Below are positions 12,129-22,950 of a stretch of DNA of 51,669 nucleotides, in pieces. The translations under genes were made by a program, and so were the position numbers. Where the stretch lies: positions 1 through 51,669 of the forward strand of contig MNCI01008581.1 in assembly GCA_015680685.1 (NCBI GenBank). Direction: 5' to 3'. The number at the start of each line of letters is the position of its first letter. Position 1 is the first letter of the stretch. The notes under the pieces were generated by a model. The model made no database searches. It was not told the DNA's origin and saw nothing but the letters and a program-made list of their open reading frames with translations. Source of the DNA: Gnetum montanum (lineage: Eukaryota > Streptophyta > Gnetopsida > Gnetales > Gnetaceae).

Positions 12129-12500
12129 ATGGGCAAAATATTTTGGAAGTTTGGGAATGAAAACATGAGAAACCTAGTTGAAATGTTGAAGAAAAGATTT
12201 AGATCTTGAAAGATAATAAAAAATATAAAGAAAAATGTAAAATATGGGCAAAATATTTTGGAAGGAGAATCATCAAACGAAAATATGAGAAACCTAGTTG
12301 AAATGTTGAAGAAAAGATTTAAATCTTAAAAGATAATAAAAAATACAAGGAAAGATAACAAACAACATAAGGAAAAATGTAATACAATCTAAGATCTATA
12401 GAATGTTGCTCTAGAAGAAAAGATTTAGATCTTGAAACATAATTAAAAATATAAGGAAAAATATAGTACAATCTAAGGTTTATAGAATGTTGCTCTAGGA
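12129..12500. repeat. Imperfect tandem repeat, period about 110 bp
   Basis: ATGGGCAAAATATTTTGGAAG recurs at 12129 and 12243. AGAAAAGATTTAGATCTTGAA and close variants occur at about 12192, 12310 and 12417. TATAGAATGTTGCTCTAG occurs at about 12397 and 12481. The array therefore mixes two overlapping units. It is AT-rich, and I see no coding function. Confidence 0.8.
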
Positions 12501-12900
12501 GCTGACTTGAAAGAATGAGATCAACAACATTATCTATGTCCTCACTTTCAATATAAGGTGTTGAATTTCCTTTGGTGTTGGTTTTCACAAATTGTTGAAG
12601 TTCCTTGGTGTTTTTTTTTTCACAAATTGAAGAATTTGCAACATTAGTAAAAGCATTTGCACCTCTTTCATCAATGTTAGAGATATAATAGAGGTAAATG
12701 AACACTTCCACATATTTGCCTTCCAAATTGCTTTATGGCTCATTTTTACTTGAGAAAGAGAATGCATTAGATTTCTCACAAGACACGATACAAGTTTTGG
12801 TAAAAATAGAAGGAATGATTTTTCTTATACGTTGAGCTAATGCATACTTATAAAATGAAACAAAAGGGAAGAAAAGAGACATTAATATTTATCCCCAAAC

Positions 12901-13103
12901 ATATAGTCAAATTAGAAGTGACCCTCATGTGGAGTGATGGTAAGGTGCATGTTTCTCAAGTTGTAAGACTTAGGTTTGAGCTTGGGTGCAACTACTCAAA
13001 AGAGGTTAGGCTTTTGCTCATCTATTGCCCATCCCAGGAGCCCGCCTTGGTAGGATGAGCATTGAGCCTATGGGTGACAATCCTATATAGTCAAATTAGA
13101 AGT
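12901..13103 (+). mobile_element. tRNA-derived SINE with a perfect 19-bp target-site duplication
   Basis: The 19-bp sequence ATATAGTCAAATTAGAAGT occurs at 12901-12919 and again at 13085-13103. Between them is a 165-bp body (12920-13084). The body has an A-box-like TGGAGTGATGG (12930-12940) and a B-box-like GGTTTGAGCTT (12973-12983), spaced as in an RNA polymerase III internal promoter. A tRNA-unrelated tail follows (AGGAGCCCGCCTTGG...). No poly(A) tail is visible. An identical long duplication around a body of this size is strong evidence of LINE-driven insertion. Confidence 0.82.
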
Positions 13104-13185
13104 TTATAATCTAGTATTGCCTATGGGAAATGAACCAGTGATCTAGGGTTTATATGCCAAGACTTTTACCACTAAGCTAACACTT
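13085..13185 (-). mobile_element. Older SINE copy, minus strand, split by the SINE at 12920-13084
   Basis: On the minus strand a perfect A box, TAGCTTAGTGG (13169-13179), is followed by a B-box-like GGTTCATTTCC (13126-13136). Then comes a stretch (ACTAGATTATAAACTTCT) that closely matches the plus-strand unit at 28825-29020 (ACTAAGTTATAAACTTCT). The younger SINE has landed in the 3' part of this copy. Confidence 0.65.
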
Positions 13186-13310
13186 CATTATGAAGAAGTA
13201 CATCTATGTGTACCAAAGAATAGCATAAATACCCGTAGGGAAGAAGACATCTTGGATGAAGAAAAAACATCCATCACGATGGACAAACAACAAAGGAGTC
13301 GATAGGCCTT

Positions 13311-14196
13311 TGATGAGTGGCTAGGTACCCCTACGCCCAACCATATGAATCATGGGCGTTCACACGCAACTCGGTCGAATTTCGTAGACTGTAAGCACTT
13401 AACATGCACTAGACCCTAACCAGTGAAACCTTGGGTTAGAACGGTCGTTGTCTTCCTAATCTAACTTGTGATGTTCTGTTTACGATGGTTAAGTGAGACT
13501 AAGGCTAATGATTTTTATAGCTTTTTACTTATCTTTTGGCTTCTAATTATCTTGGAAAGTAAGGCTAGAGTATTAAGTAATCTAAGACTATCTTAATCTA
13601 AATCTTAACTACTCCTAGAATAAGTATATGATCCCATCTTCTAAGCACATTCTGAGCATCCCCTAAACACTACTGGGTTACCAGACGTTAAGCGTCATTG
13701 GGTTACCAAGTGTTGGGTTTACATTTGAGATGGTCGTACTTATGGTCTTTACAATCTTATAAGAGAGCGAAAGCGATTAAAATAACAACAATAGAAACCT
13801 AAGTAATTATCAAAGCATAACCATATTAAACTAATGAATGTATTAAATGACTAAGTCCAAATGCTGCAAGGAATGCTTGAAGAGTTCATCTTTATTGTTG
13901 TCACACCAATGGGCTCGGATACATCAACACTCGAATAAAGAGCCAATCACTTTTCTTACACCTGCTGCGGGCACTTGGAAAATATTCTATCTTCTATGGG
14001 AACAAACTGCAAGAGCTTCGCTACAACTAATTGAAAGGTACCTAAATGAGGCGGAAGGCCTTCTCATTTATAGGCCGAAATAGGCTCCGCGTAAACGGGG
14101 CCATGTCGATGCATGGAAAGCTGCATCGACGGGGCCACGTCGACGTGGCTGCGTATACGCAGCCTAGTTGACGCATCGACTAATGACACTTCATCA
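13311..14196 (-). repeat. 3' LTR of element B
   Basis: 886 bp, bounded by TGATGAG...TTCATCA. The minus-strand U3 contains the 16-bp perfect palindrome GCTGCGTATACGCAGC (14148-14163) and the 14-bp CCACGTCGACGTGG (14135-14148). A TATA box (TATAAAT, 14066-14072) follows, then the R/U5 segment shared with LTR A (CTTTATTCGAG...CAATAAAGATGAACT) and the terminal GGGGTACCTAGCCACTCATCA region. Confidence 0.92.
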
Positions 14197-14206
14197 TACC
14201 CCCACA
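14197..14206 (-). other. Polypurine tract of element B
   Basis: The minus strand reads GTTGTGGGGGTA directly before the 3' LTR start TGATGAAG. It is short but at the expected plus-strand priming site. Confidence 0.7.
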
Positions 14207-14432
14207 ACTGAGTAAAAACTCGTCCTCGAGTTACTCTACAATTTGGAAGGTATGGGCTTTTATTTACAATGCACATGACTTGACACACACATGACACAAC
14301 ATTAATTTGACCAAGTGCCCAAGTTACAGAGAAGGAAAAATTACAAAAATGGTGGTGTTCAGAGACAAAATTGAACACCTTGCTGGTCCTGGAGTCTCTA
14401 CCATGTAGAATGATGCACAAAATTGTTGGAGA

Positions 14433-17286
14433 AGATCACACCGTCCCTGGGGGCGGTGGTTCCGACGGACCTTCTCCAGCCTTTGGCCCATGCGTGGGTG
14501 GTGGCATGAATGACGGTTGCCCCGTAGTAGCTGCAACTTTTGGAGGCAGCCGAAAAGCCTCCAAGAGAGCCCTTATCTTCTCTTCTTTACTTCTGGGATC
14601 GTTCACTGTCTGGGCAGCTTCTCCAATGTGTGCTAGAACTAGAACCTCCCAAGGGCATGGCATCGTCAAGAAGAGTTCTTTTAGGTTGACAAACCAGGCT
14701 ACGAACTGCTTTTGTTCGATGTCGAACACTCGGATTGATGCCTGCAGCCGCTGGTAGTCATTCATTCGATGGGCCAGGTTCTCCGCGACTGTACGTTGTC
14801 CTTCAAACAGCATACAGAGAACCTCGAGTTCCACATCTGCTATTTTCAGCTTCTGCTTTGTTGCCTTATGTGCCTGGAACTCACCCTCTTATAGAGAATA
14901 CGAGGCGGCCACTTGCTTTTTCAACTCTGACCACGGTCTCTCAGCTGTGAGCATAGCTAGGTTTGCATATCGAAAGTTGGCAAGCTCCATATATTCTATC
15001 ATCTCTTCAATCTACAGCTCTTTAAGGTGGATCTCAGCTTGATTGTAGGCATTCAACCCATCAAAGATAGGTTGCCATACCTCGTCTCCTTCTTGGAGCT
15101 TCTAGAGCGCTTGGTTCATTTTGGCTTTTTCGACTTGAATATGCTTTTTATTTACTTCCTTTTGCAATCCCACTTGGTACCTGTAATGATTTTTGATGTT
15201 TTCAAATTTTAAGACCTCATTCTTCCGAGCGGCGATTTCAATTGTAGATTTCTGTCACAAAGCCTGAACTTCCTCCATTGACAGATTCCGATTTTCAGCA
15301 GCCAACCTTTTTACATTAGCATTCACCCTGGCTAGTTCTTCCTGTTGTTGGTGGATAAAGTTTTTCATGTGTTCATTTTCTACACCAACATTATGTAGGC
15401 GATGAACCTCCGCGGTCAGTCGAACATTCTCTTAGCGAACCTCCACCAAGTCCTTGTCTAAATGATATGCTTGAACATCTACCAAGGACTTATCGAAGAT
15501 CGTTGTCTCTTGCACATCCTCAACGCTCTGAAGTTTGAGTTGAAGCTGTTGGAAAACTTCATCTTTGGTGATTTCACGATTGAGGATGGTTGGATCAGCA
15601 AGTTGGGCTCTTAATTGGGCTACTTTCATTGCCAAGCGTTGATAAGCAACTTGAGCAGCTTCAAGTTGCCCTTCCAAAACAAGGCTCTTGCCCCTTGCCA
15701 AGAGCAGCTCTGACTGGGTTGTAGTAATGTTGTCTGGAAGGTCGAAGACATCCAGAAGCGATTGCCTGGTTTCCACCAGTCGGTCCAACAACTCCTTGTG
15801 TTGGGCTGCATCAATCTTGCTATGCGAAGTTCCGGCAAATGCTTGTACATCTTGTAGTCAATGTACGGTACAGGTGTTGTCGGTACGTTGAGAGCCGTAG
15901 AAATTATGTCAACAACCACTTCGGCTACAATCTCCTGTCCTTGGTGCTGCATCACCAAGACTGTTGCCCCTTCACCATCTTCCAAGCGTACCAAGAAGGT
16001 AGCAGCATTCCTAGAGATTTCAGGAAATAACTGTTGTGTGAACACTATTACCTCTCAGACACTAGGATTTGTCCTTGCTGGTACTTGCATTCGGGCTACA
16101 GAGAACATCGGCCCTACTCTTTTAAGCAAGCTAACTGATCAAGTCACTTGCTCCAGGTGGCTCATTGCAGAGCGATAGACCCAAGGGTCTTCTCCTCCAC
16201 CAGTCCTACCAGATTGCTCTTGCTGGCTCAAGAGCATTTGTCAGATCTCGCAGATGTGTTCTGCAATGGTTTGCGAATCCATTCTTGTTGTTTGTGCAGG
16301 TGGTGGAGGTGGCTGCTGCTCCTCCTCTGTCTATGTGGTGGCAGGAGTTTTATCCTTCATCATTTCCCGCCAAGGGGCAATTGGGGCGTGCCGGATTACA
16401 TCATTGGACTACCGTGCTATCCCTGCTCATTTGCACAACTTTCGGATTAGGCAGGGAAAGGGTAGAGCTCATCTTCCATGTTCGCTCTTAGCGAACCTCT
16501 TTTCAATCTCCAAGAACAACAGCTGTGGAGATTCATTGAGAATTTCCCACTCAAGACGGCACACGCACGAGCGGAGAAGGCTGTGATTTTGTTGGGTCTT
16601 ACTATTGGGTTCAAGTGGTAAGACACGATCTTTGAGTACACTCTCTCCGCTGTGGTCAGAGAGCCGAATTCTTTACGCTCTACCCCATAGCACAGTTTGG
16701 TCCATTCCACCTTTACCTTTGGGTCAACCTGTTTTGGGATTTCCACCGCATCTGCCCCCGTCTCGGGCAACCCCAGAGCCTGCGTTATCACCTCCAAAGA
16801 GTAAGAGACATAAATGTCTTTGATTCTTACTCTAGACCCTGGTTGCCGATTTGTCTAGAAGAGATAGGTCTCTCCTAAGTACCATTTACCACTGGTTGTG
16901 ATGATAGGCCACATCGGAGAGTTTTGCAATTGGAGCCTCACTTCTTCTGGCACATTCTCGAGGAATAGTCCAAAGTTTAGCTCTTGGAGGACCATCTGTT
17001 GCACCTCGTGCAATGTGGTAGCATCAAGACAGGCTTGGGTCAGGGTGACCTCATGCCATGGTGCTATCCCAGGAGTCTCATCCCCTTGCGATTGCTCGTT
17101 GGGAATCTCCTCTTCGAGAATCTAATGGACAGATTCCACGTCAGGTCCTTTGCGGAGGGGGCCAGTTGCATGAGAGCCCTCCACGTGCTCTGGCTATTAC
17201 ATGCCTCATCCCCTTTCCGTGCGTGGGTGCTTGTCCCTCAGTTGTGATGGTCCTTCATCCCTTGGGTGCCATCTACAATCAAACAT
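14433..17286 (-). pseudogene. Third ORF of element B: retroelement domain plus coiled coil, stops present
   Basis: An ATG at 17284-17286 opens a frame that, allowing for several stops and frameshifts, runs to a stop at 14433-14435, about 900 codons. The N-terminal part (about 16450-17050) contains NSPMWPIITTSGKWYLGE, then RVRIKDIYVSYSLEVITQAL and FGSLTTAERVYSKIVSYHL. I read this as similar to the 'putative plant transposon protein' type of domain. The middle and C-terminal half (about 14750-15900) is heptad-like and Gln/Glu/Leu rich (QQQEELARVNANVKRLA; VAQLRAQLADPTILNREIT). The tail is Pro-rich (FMPPPTHGPKAGEGPSEPPP). It lies downstream of integrase, where Athila-type elements carry an env-like ORF, but I see no clear signal peptide or membrane span. 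Function is unknown; a Gag-like or assembly role is only a guess. Confidence 0.68.
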
Positions 17287-17659
17287 AACCACCAATTAGA
17301 TTGTGCATAAGTAGCGCAAGATGGTCCTTATACACCTTCTCAGTTTGACTAAGTTATGTTGTTGGCACAAGCATTCCTCTAAGTCTCCCGGAGTGTTAAT
17401 TTATGGGTTAGAGCCAAAAATAACAAAGGATGAGTTCAAGTTTAATTGGTTGTTTTTGTAATTAACTAATTAATTAATTACTTACTTACTTACACATAGG
17501 CTTCACCCCCCATGACTTAGAGCATACCTCTAGTTTCTTAAAAGGGCAAGGATCGGTTGATGCGAACACACGATGGAATGTAGGTGTGTTGGGAAGAGTT
17601 AGGCAGAAAAAATGGTAAAATCTCCCCTCAAGTTGTGTCTCAAATGATGAAAATGCAAA

Positions 17660-17770
17660 GCGCAGTGGGTGTATATATAGGGATTAGGTGCTACGTCAAC
17701 AGGGCCGTGTATACACGGTCGCATATACGCAGGGGGCTACATATACGGGGCCCCGTATACGCAGGGGTGT
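17660..17770 (-). promoter_or_regulatory. Putative internal promoter of element B, upstream of its third ORF
   Basis: On the minus strand two perfect palindromes, TATACGGGGCCCCGTATA (17742-17759) and CCGTGTATACACGG (17705-17718), with GTATAC/GCATATACGC variants, precede a TATA box CTATATATAC (17671-17680). The layout is that of the LTR U3 (palindromes, then TATA), but no LTR termini or R/U5 sequence surround it. It sits about 0.4 kb upstream of the third-ORF ATG. The role is inferred. Confidence 0.55.
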
Positions 17771-19385
17771 GCACTCGTTGACCAACCTAGAAAAAGCCCA
17801 AAATCATGAATTGGAAATGCCAAATTGGGCGGTTGAAGTACGTGAGAGGCCCAGACATGGCTGAGGACAGGAGGAAGGTAATCGGGGCTTGAAAAAGAGT
17901 TAAAATAGGAGAATGTGACTCAAAAGAACTTCGTGGGGAAGAAATCGATCGATGGGACCCTGAAAATAATCAACCACGAAATCCAAAGGATGGGAGACTT
18001 AACAAGAGGGACCAAGAATATGCAGGTGGGTCCTCCCCATAGTAGGCAATAGCCTTAGTAGCCCCTACAAATCCTCAACATCAGGGTTCATGGGTCCCAG
18101 GGCCAAGAAATGGTGATCGCGAGTTAATACTCCTGCCCAAGAGATCCTACCAAGGCATGAGAAGCCCATGGAAACCACGACAATCCTTCGCAACATAAGA
18201 TGGACAGTGAGGTGAGTTACGGAGAGAAATGAGTGAAGAGAGCGAGATGAGGAAATGGAATTCTGGTCGTCGGTCACATGAAACCCCGTTTGCAATTGTG
18301 GTTAAGTGACCTAGTAGAATCTTTGTTGAGTTCAGACCCAAAACCATCCGCATACAGTGATATCGCAGCAACAGACGAGACACCGGCCATCCCCTAAGGA
18401 GGCAGGAATGCACCCACAGAGAACCACCACTCCAACCAACGTGAGAGGAAGGAAGCGAAATGGGATGAAGTTAGAGGGGACCAAGGAAGTCCCATAACTA
18501 GTGCTTGTGGCCCGTGAGAGGCGATCTAAAGGGTGTGCTTTGAATTCCCACAATGATTTTTTTTTCTTTTTCAGGGAAACCACACCATGCAAAGACCCAT
18601 GTGAGTGCGCATGCATTCGACCAAAGGGTGTGCTTTGAATCCTCATGTTTATTTGTTTGTGTGTTTTTTTTTGAATTTTTTGGTGAGGACCACACCATGC
18701 AAGGTCGAATTTCCTAGAAGCTTCTTTGGAGAGAAGAACATGGAGTGGTAGGAAATTCGTAAGGACACACCAGCAACCTAGGGGACAGGAGAGAGCGATG
18801 AATGTTGCATTCCCCTTGAAGTCACACTCAATTCAAACAATTAGGTCATCCCTGAGTCTAGGAACTACACAAGTCACACATTAATTACAATGTTTTTAAG
18901 TGAAGGGATTGTATGTTCGCAACAGAAGGGAAACCATGAAGTGGGTGAATGGGTGGATGACGTGGACTCACTGCCGATGTTATGAGCTGAAAATAGATGT
19001 AACGTCCAAGGACAACCATGTGAGGGCGGGAGCTAGATAACTAGGTGGACTATTACATTACCCATTGAAACAAAAACCATCTGTGCTAGAAACTTGATGA
19101 CAATAAGACAATGGATTAGCAATGACGTGAAAAAATGAAACACACACAAAGAAATAGAAAATAATTAAAGAAAGGAAAAACTTAATAAGAATTGGAAAAC
19201 ATATGAATGATGTTGAAAAAAAAAGTGGAAAACAAAAAAAATTTCAAAACGGTGAGGGGTGTAGTGGGATGGGTTAGTAGGGACGACGGTCTCCCCCACG
19301 ACTGAGTGGAAAGGAGGAGACGTGAAAAATGGAGCGAGGTTGTCCTGGTGATGATGAGGTGGTTGCACTGGTTGAGTGGAGTTCA
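17771..19385 (-). other. Non-coding spacer of element B between integrase and the internal promoter
   Basis: I see no sustained frame. There is a partial duplication with a period near 95-110 bp: AAAGGGTGTGCTTTGAAT at 18528-18545 and 18623-18640, and CCACACCATGCAA at about 18580 and 18691. A (TTAA/TTAC)n stretch lies just outside the spacer near 17463-17494. Confidence 0.6.
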
Positions 19386-22300
19386 CGGAAAGGTTTCAAT
19401 TATTGGCAGTTGACCAACTACGTTCTGGTGGGGTCTTTAGGTTTGTGGATAAGCAAGGCCCCGGATGGGAAGGTTTCAGAGACAACGTAAGGTTCCTCCC
19501 ACAATGTTTGAAACTTGGTCGGTTGAGATACATGTGAGGGGTTCCAATACAACACCTTGTCTCCACATCTAAATGTGACCTTCCGAATCCTAAGATCATG
19601 TCATTTTTTGTTATAGGCCTTGTGGATCTCATTGGAGGCCAGGGCCACTAATCAGTTTTCATTTAGCACACTTAAATTGATAAGTTGTTCATGTTTTGCT
19701 AGTGGGAGGTCAAGGCCTAAGTCACTGGCGGTGGATAGTGTGTGGAGTTCAGCTTGGATTGGAAGCATTGGTAACTTTCTGTACACTAACTCATAGGGAG
19801 AGTACCCTACAGGAAGTTTCCAAGTGGAGCGATAGGCCCATAGGGCATCGTTAAGTTTAGTACTCCAATCCCTCTTGTATTTGTTGATGGTTCAGGTAAG
19901 GATCTTGGTGATCTCCCTGTTGGTGACTTTGGCCTGCTTGTTGGCTTAGGGGTGATAGGGTGTTGTAAATTTATGGGTAACCCCCAAGTGTTGCATGAGT
20001 TTCTGAAACGTGACACCTGTGAAATGAGTCCCATTATCAAAAATGAGTGCATGTGGCACTCCAAACCTGTTAATGATTTGTTGTTGGACAAATCGTGTGG
20101 TGGTGCTGGAAGAATAGTCGACAACTGTTGCCGCTTCTACCCACTTTGTACAGTAGTCCACAGCTATGATGATGTACGCTTTTCTATTTGACAGGGGAGT
20201 GATGGGTCCCATAAAGTCAATGCCCTAGATGTTTAAGGGTTCTAGTGGATGGATCCACTGTTGAGATCCCTCTAATCATGTTGACATCCCACCATCTTTT
20301 TGGCATTATTCGCAGGAGCGAGCGAACCATTGTGCGTCCTTGAAAATCGTGGGCTAGTAATATCCTGCAAGCAGGATCTTAATGGCTGTGCAACGTCCAG
20401 CATAGTGTATCATCATCAGGGATGCACCATCGAACCAAGCCATCTACGCACACCTTATAAAGGTGGCCGTTGATTTCCATGAAATGCTTGACCTTATGGA
20501 GAAACTGTTGTTTCTGTTGATGGTTCCACTTCTTTGGTAGCTCCTTGGTTATGAGGCAGGTGAGGATGTGGTTGAACCAAGGGGATTCCTTGGGCACTTG
20601 CAGATTGACTGCACCTGCGAAGAGGAGTTCATCCAGAAATTAATCAGAGAGGGGCTCCTCCTCTTCTGTGTCATCCCATCGTAACCGAGACAAGTGGTCA
20701 GCCACCACATTCTCGGTCCCCTTCCGGTCTACCACGGTGAGATCAAACTCTTGAAGAATCACTAGCCACCGGATGATGCAAGGCTCACTATTGGTTTGTT
20801 CATCAGGAACCAAATCGTACTGTGGTCAATATGCATGAACACCTTGTATCTGAGCACATAATGTCGGAATTTTTCCAAGGCGAACATCACTGCCATCAAC
20901 TCCTTCTTGGTGGTGGTGTAGTTCAATTGAGCACCCACAATGCTACGGCTTGCACAGTGGATATAATATGGATGTTTCTGATCGTCACACTGTGTAAGCA
21001 CAACTCCCAAGGCATAGTTGGATGCATCTGTCATGATGTGGAAGGGTCTAGACCAATTAGGTGTCCATAGAACTGGAGTTTCTATGAGTTTCTATTTCAG
21101 CGCTTGGAATGTAGATTCGCACTCCTTGGTCCAGTTGAATGAAAAATCCTTCTTTGTAAGTTCTACAAATGGCTTGACGGTCTTCCAGAAGTTTTCAATG
21201 AAGTGCCAGTAGTAACCAGTGTGGCTAAGGAATGACCAAACATCTTTGACGGTACTTGGTTGGCGGGTGATTCCTTGGATGACCCTGATCTTTTCAGGGT
21301 CCACACTAATCCTTGTTTGTGATATGCGATGCCCTAGCACAATGCCTTCTTGGACCATCAAATGGCTTTTCTGCCAATTGAGCCACAGATTAGTGTCTAC
21401 ACACCATTTCAGAACCTGCTCAAGATGGTCCAAGGCTTGCTCGAACGTGGCCCCATAGGTAGAGAAGTCATCCATGAAGACCTCTACCCCATTGCCAATC
21501 TGTTACTGGAAGATGCTTAGGACAAGGCGTTGGAACGTGGCAGGCGCATTACATAGGCCAAAGGGCATATTTTTATATGCGAAAGTCCCCCAGGGATTTG
21601 TGAAAGTTGTTTTGGCCTGGTCTTCTGATGCTATTTGGATTTGGTTATAACCACTATAACCATCCAAAAAGCTGTAATAGTGGTGCCCTATGATGGTGTC
21701 CAACACCTGGTCCACAAATGGGAGCGGAAAGTGATCCTTGAAGATAGCCATGTTGAGTAAGCGGAAATCAATACAGATCCTCCATTTGCCATCTTTCTTT
21801 GGCACGATAACCAGTGGGTTGACCCATTCGCTATCGGCAATAGAATAGATGAACCCTACCTTTAGCAATTGCTCGATTTCATCTTAGACAACCTGCTTTA
21901 ATTTGGGGTTCAATCGTCTTTGTGGTTGTTGTCGTGGCTTCATGGAGTCCGATGCTAGCAGATCCTAGGATCAACTCTGATTAACGCAGGGTATGACCAT
22001 GCGAACGTAGCCTCCCATTTGTTTACCACCTTCAGTAATTTCTTCTTCTGTTCTGGAGCAATGATGGCATTGATGATTATCGGCTTCCCATTTCGCAAAA
22101 AAAACATATTCTAAGTGAGATGGTAAAGACTTGAGCTCCAGGGGCTCTTGTTTGAAGCTTTTAGGGATTTGCAGCTTCTCCTAGTCATCTTGGTCATCAA
22201 TAGTGGAGACCTGTTAATGAACCTCTTCCATTTCATCCATGCTTTCAACGTAGGCTTGTACAAGCCTCTCAGACAATTCCATGCATAATGTGCTGCTAGC

Positions 22301-22950
22301 AGGATTAACTATCAGCCACTGGGTGCCCTCTTGGTTGGTGGCTGCTGCATACAGACATTGTTGAACAGGTGATTCCTTGGTACACCGGCTGCATGCTTGA
22401 ATGGATATCTGCTTAGCAGACCATAACTGCTACACACAGTTGCACCTTGAGTCACTATACGCGATGCATGGAACACGCTTCTTCTTGATCTTCCCGAAAG
22501 GATTTTTCTTTGAAATTTCGAGGGATAGATCTCGGAGTCCTAGTCGTGCATCCACTGTGCTTAGCCAGGATCTTCCCATGATGATTGGGAAGTTCCCTTT
22601 GCAGTTCTCCACACGGATGACCAGGAAATCAGCAGGATAGGACCACCCACAAACGGTGGTCACAATATCCTCCACTAATCCCAAGGGAATGGTGATGGAC
22701 TGGTCTGCTAACTTGAGCCGAATGTTGCTCTTATTTAGCAAGGGTAGGTTCTAGTTCTTGTACATGTCATGAGAGATCAAATTGACTCCTGAACCTGAGT
22801 TTAGAAGAGCTTTGCATGGCTCATTCCCAGCCACCTAAAGATAGATGAGGGGGCTTCCCGGATTAGTCAATTTCTGAGGAAGATGACCTACCTTGATCCA
22901 GTCAGTCATGAAATTTGTGAGCATGACCGTCTAGACGTTGGAGTGTGGTT
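19385..22950 (-). pseudogene. pol of element B: protease, RT, RNase H, integrase, with stops
   Basis: Domains in minus-strand order follow. Protease, about 22430-22810, has ILGR-like PIIMGRSWL; its catalytic aspartate codon reads Asn (LLNSGSG, 22799-22801). RT, about 21100-21900, has VNPLVIVPKKDGKWRICIDF, FLDGYSGYNQI, MPFGLCNAPATFQR and the active site VFMDDFS near 21465; a stop falls just before the active site at about 21501. RNase H, about 20760-21040, has TDASNYALGVVL and NYTTTKKELMAV. Integrase has a zinc-finger region at about 20290-20600 and a core at about 19946-20212 (IIAVDYCTKWVEA, IFDNGTHF). A C-terminal part at about 19390-19640 reads RKVTFRCGDKVLYWNPSHV. No chromodomain is seen, consistent with an Athila/Tat type. 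The many stops make it a dead copy. Confidence 0.85.

Noticed and set aside
14371-14757. A plus-strand open frame of 128 codons in the third-ORF region.
   Set aside because: It is the complement of the Pro-rich C-terminus of the minus-strand third ORF and has no family features.
17460-17790. The promoter-like segment of element B as a remnant of a nested solo LTR.
   Set aside because: No TG...CA ends, no R/U5 phrases (TTTATTCGAG, AATAAAGATGAA) and no target duplication are present around it.
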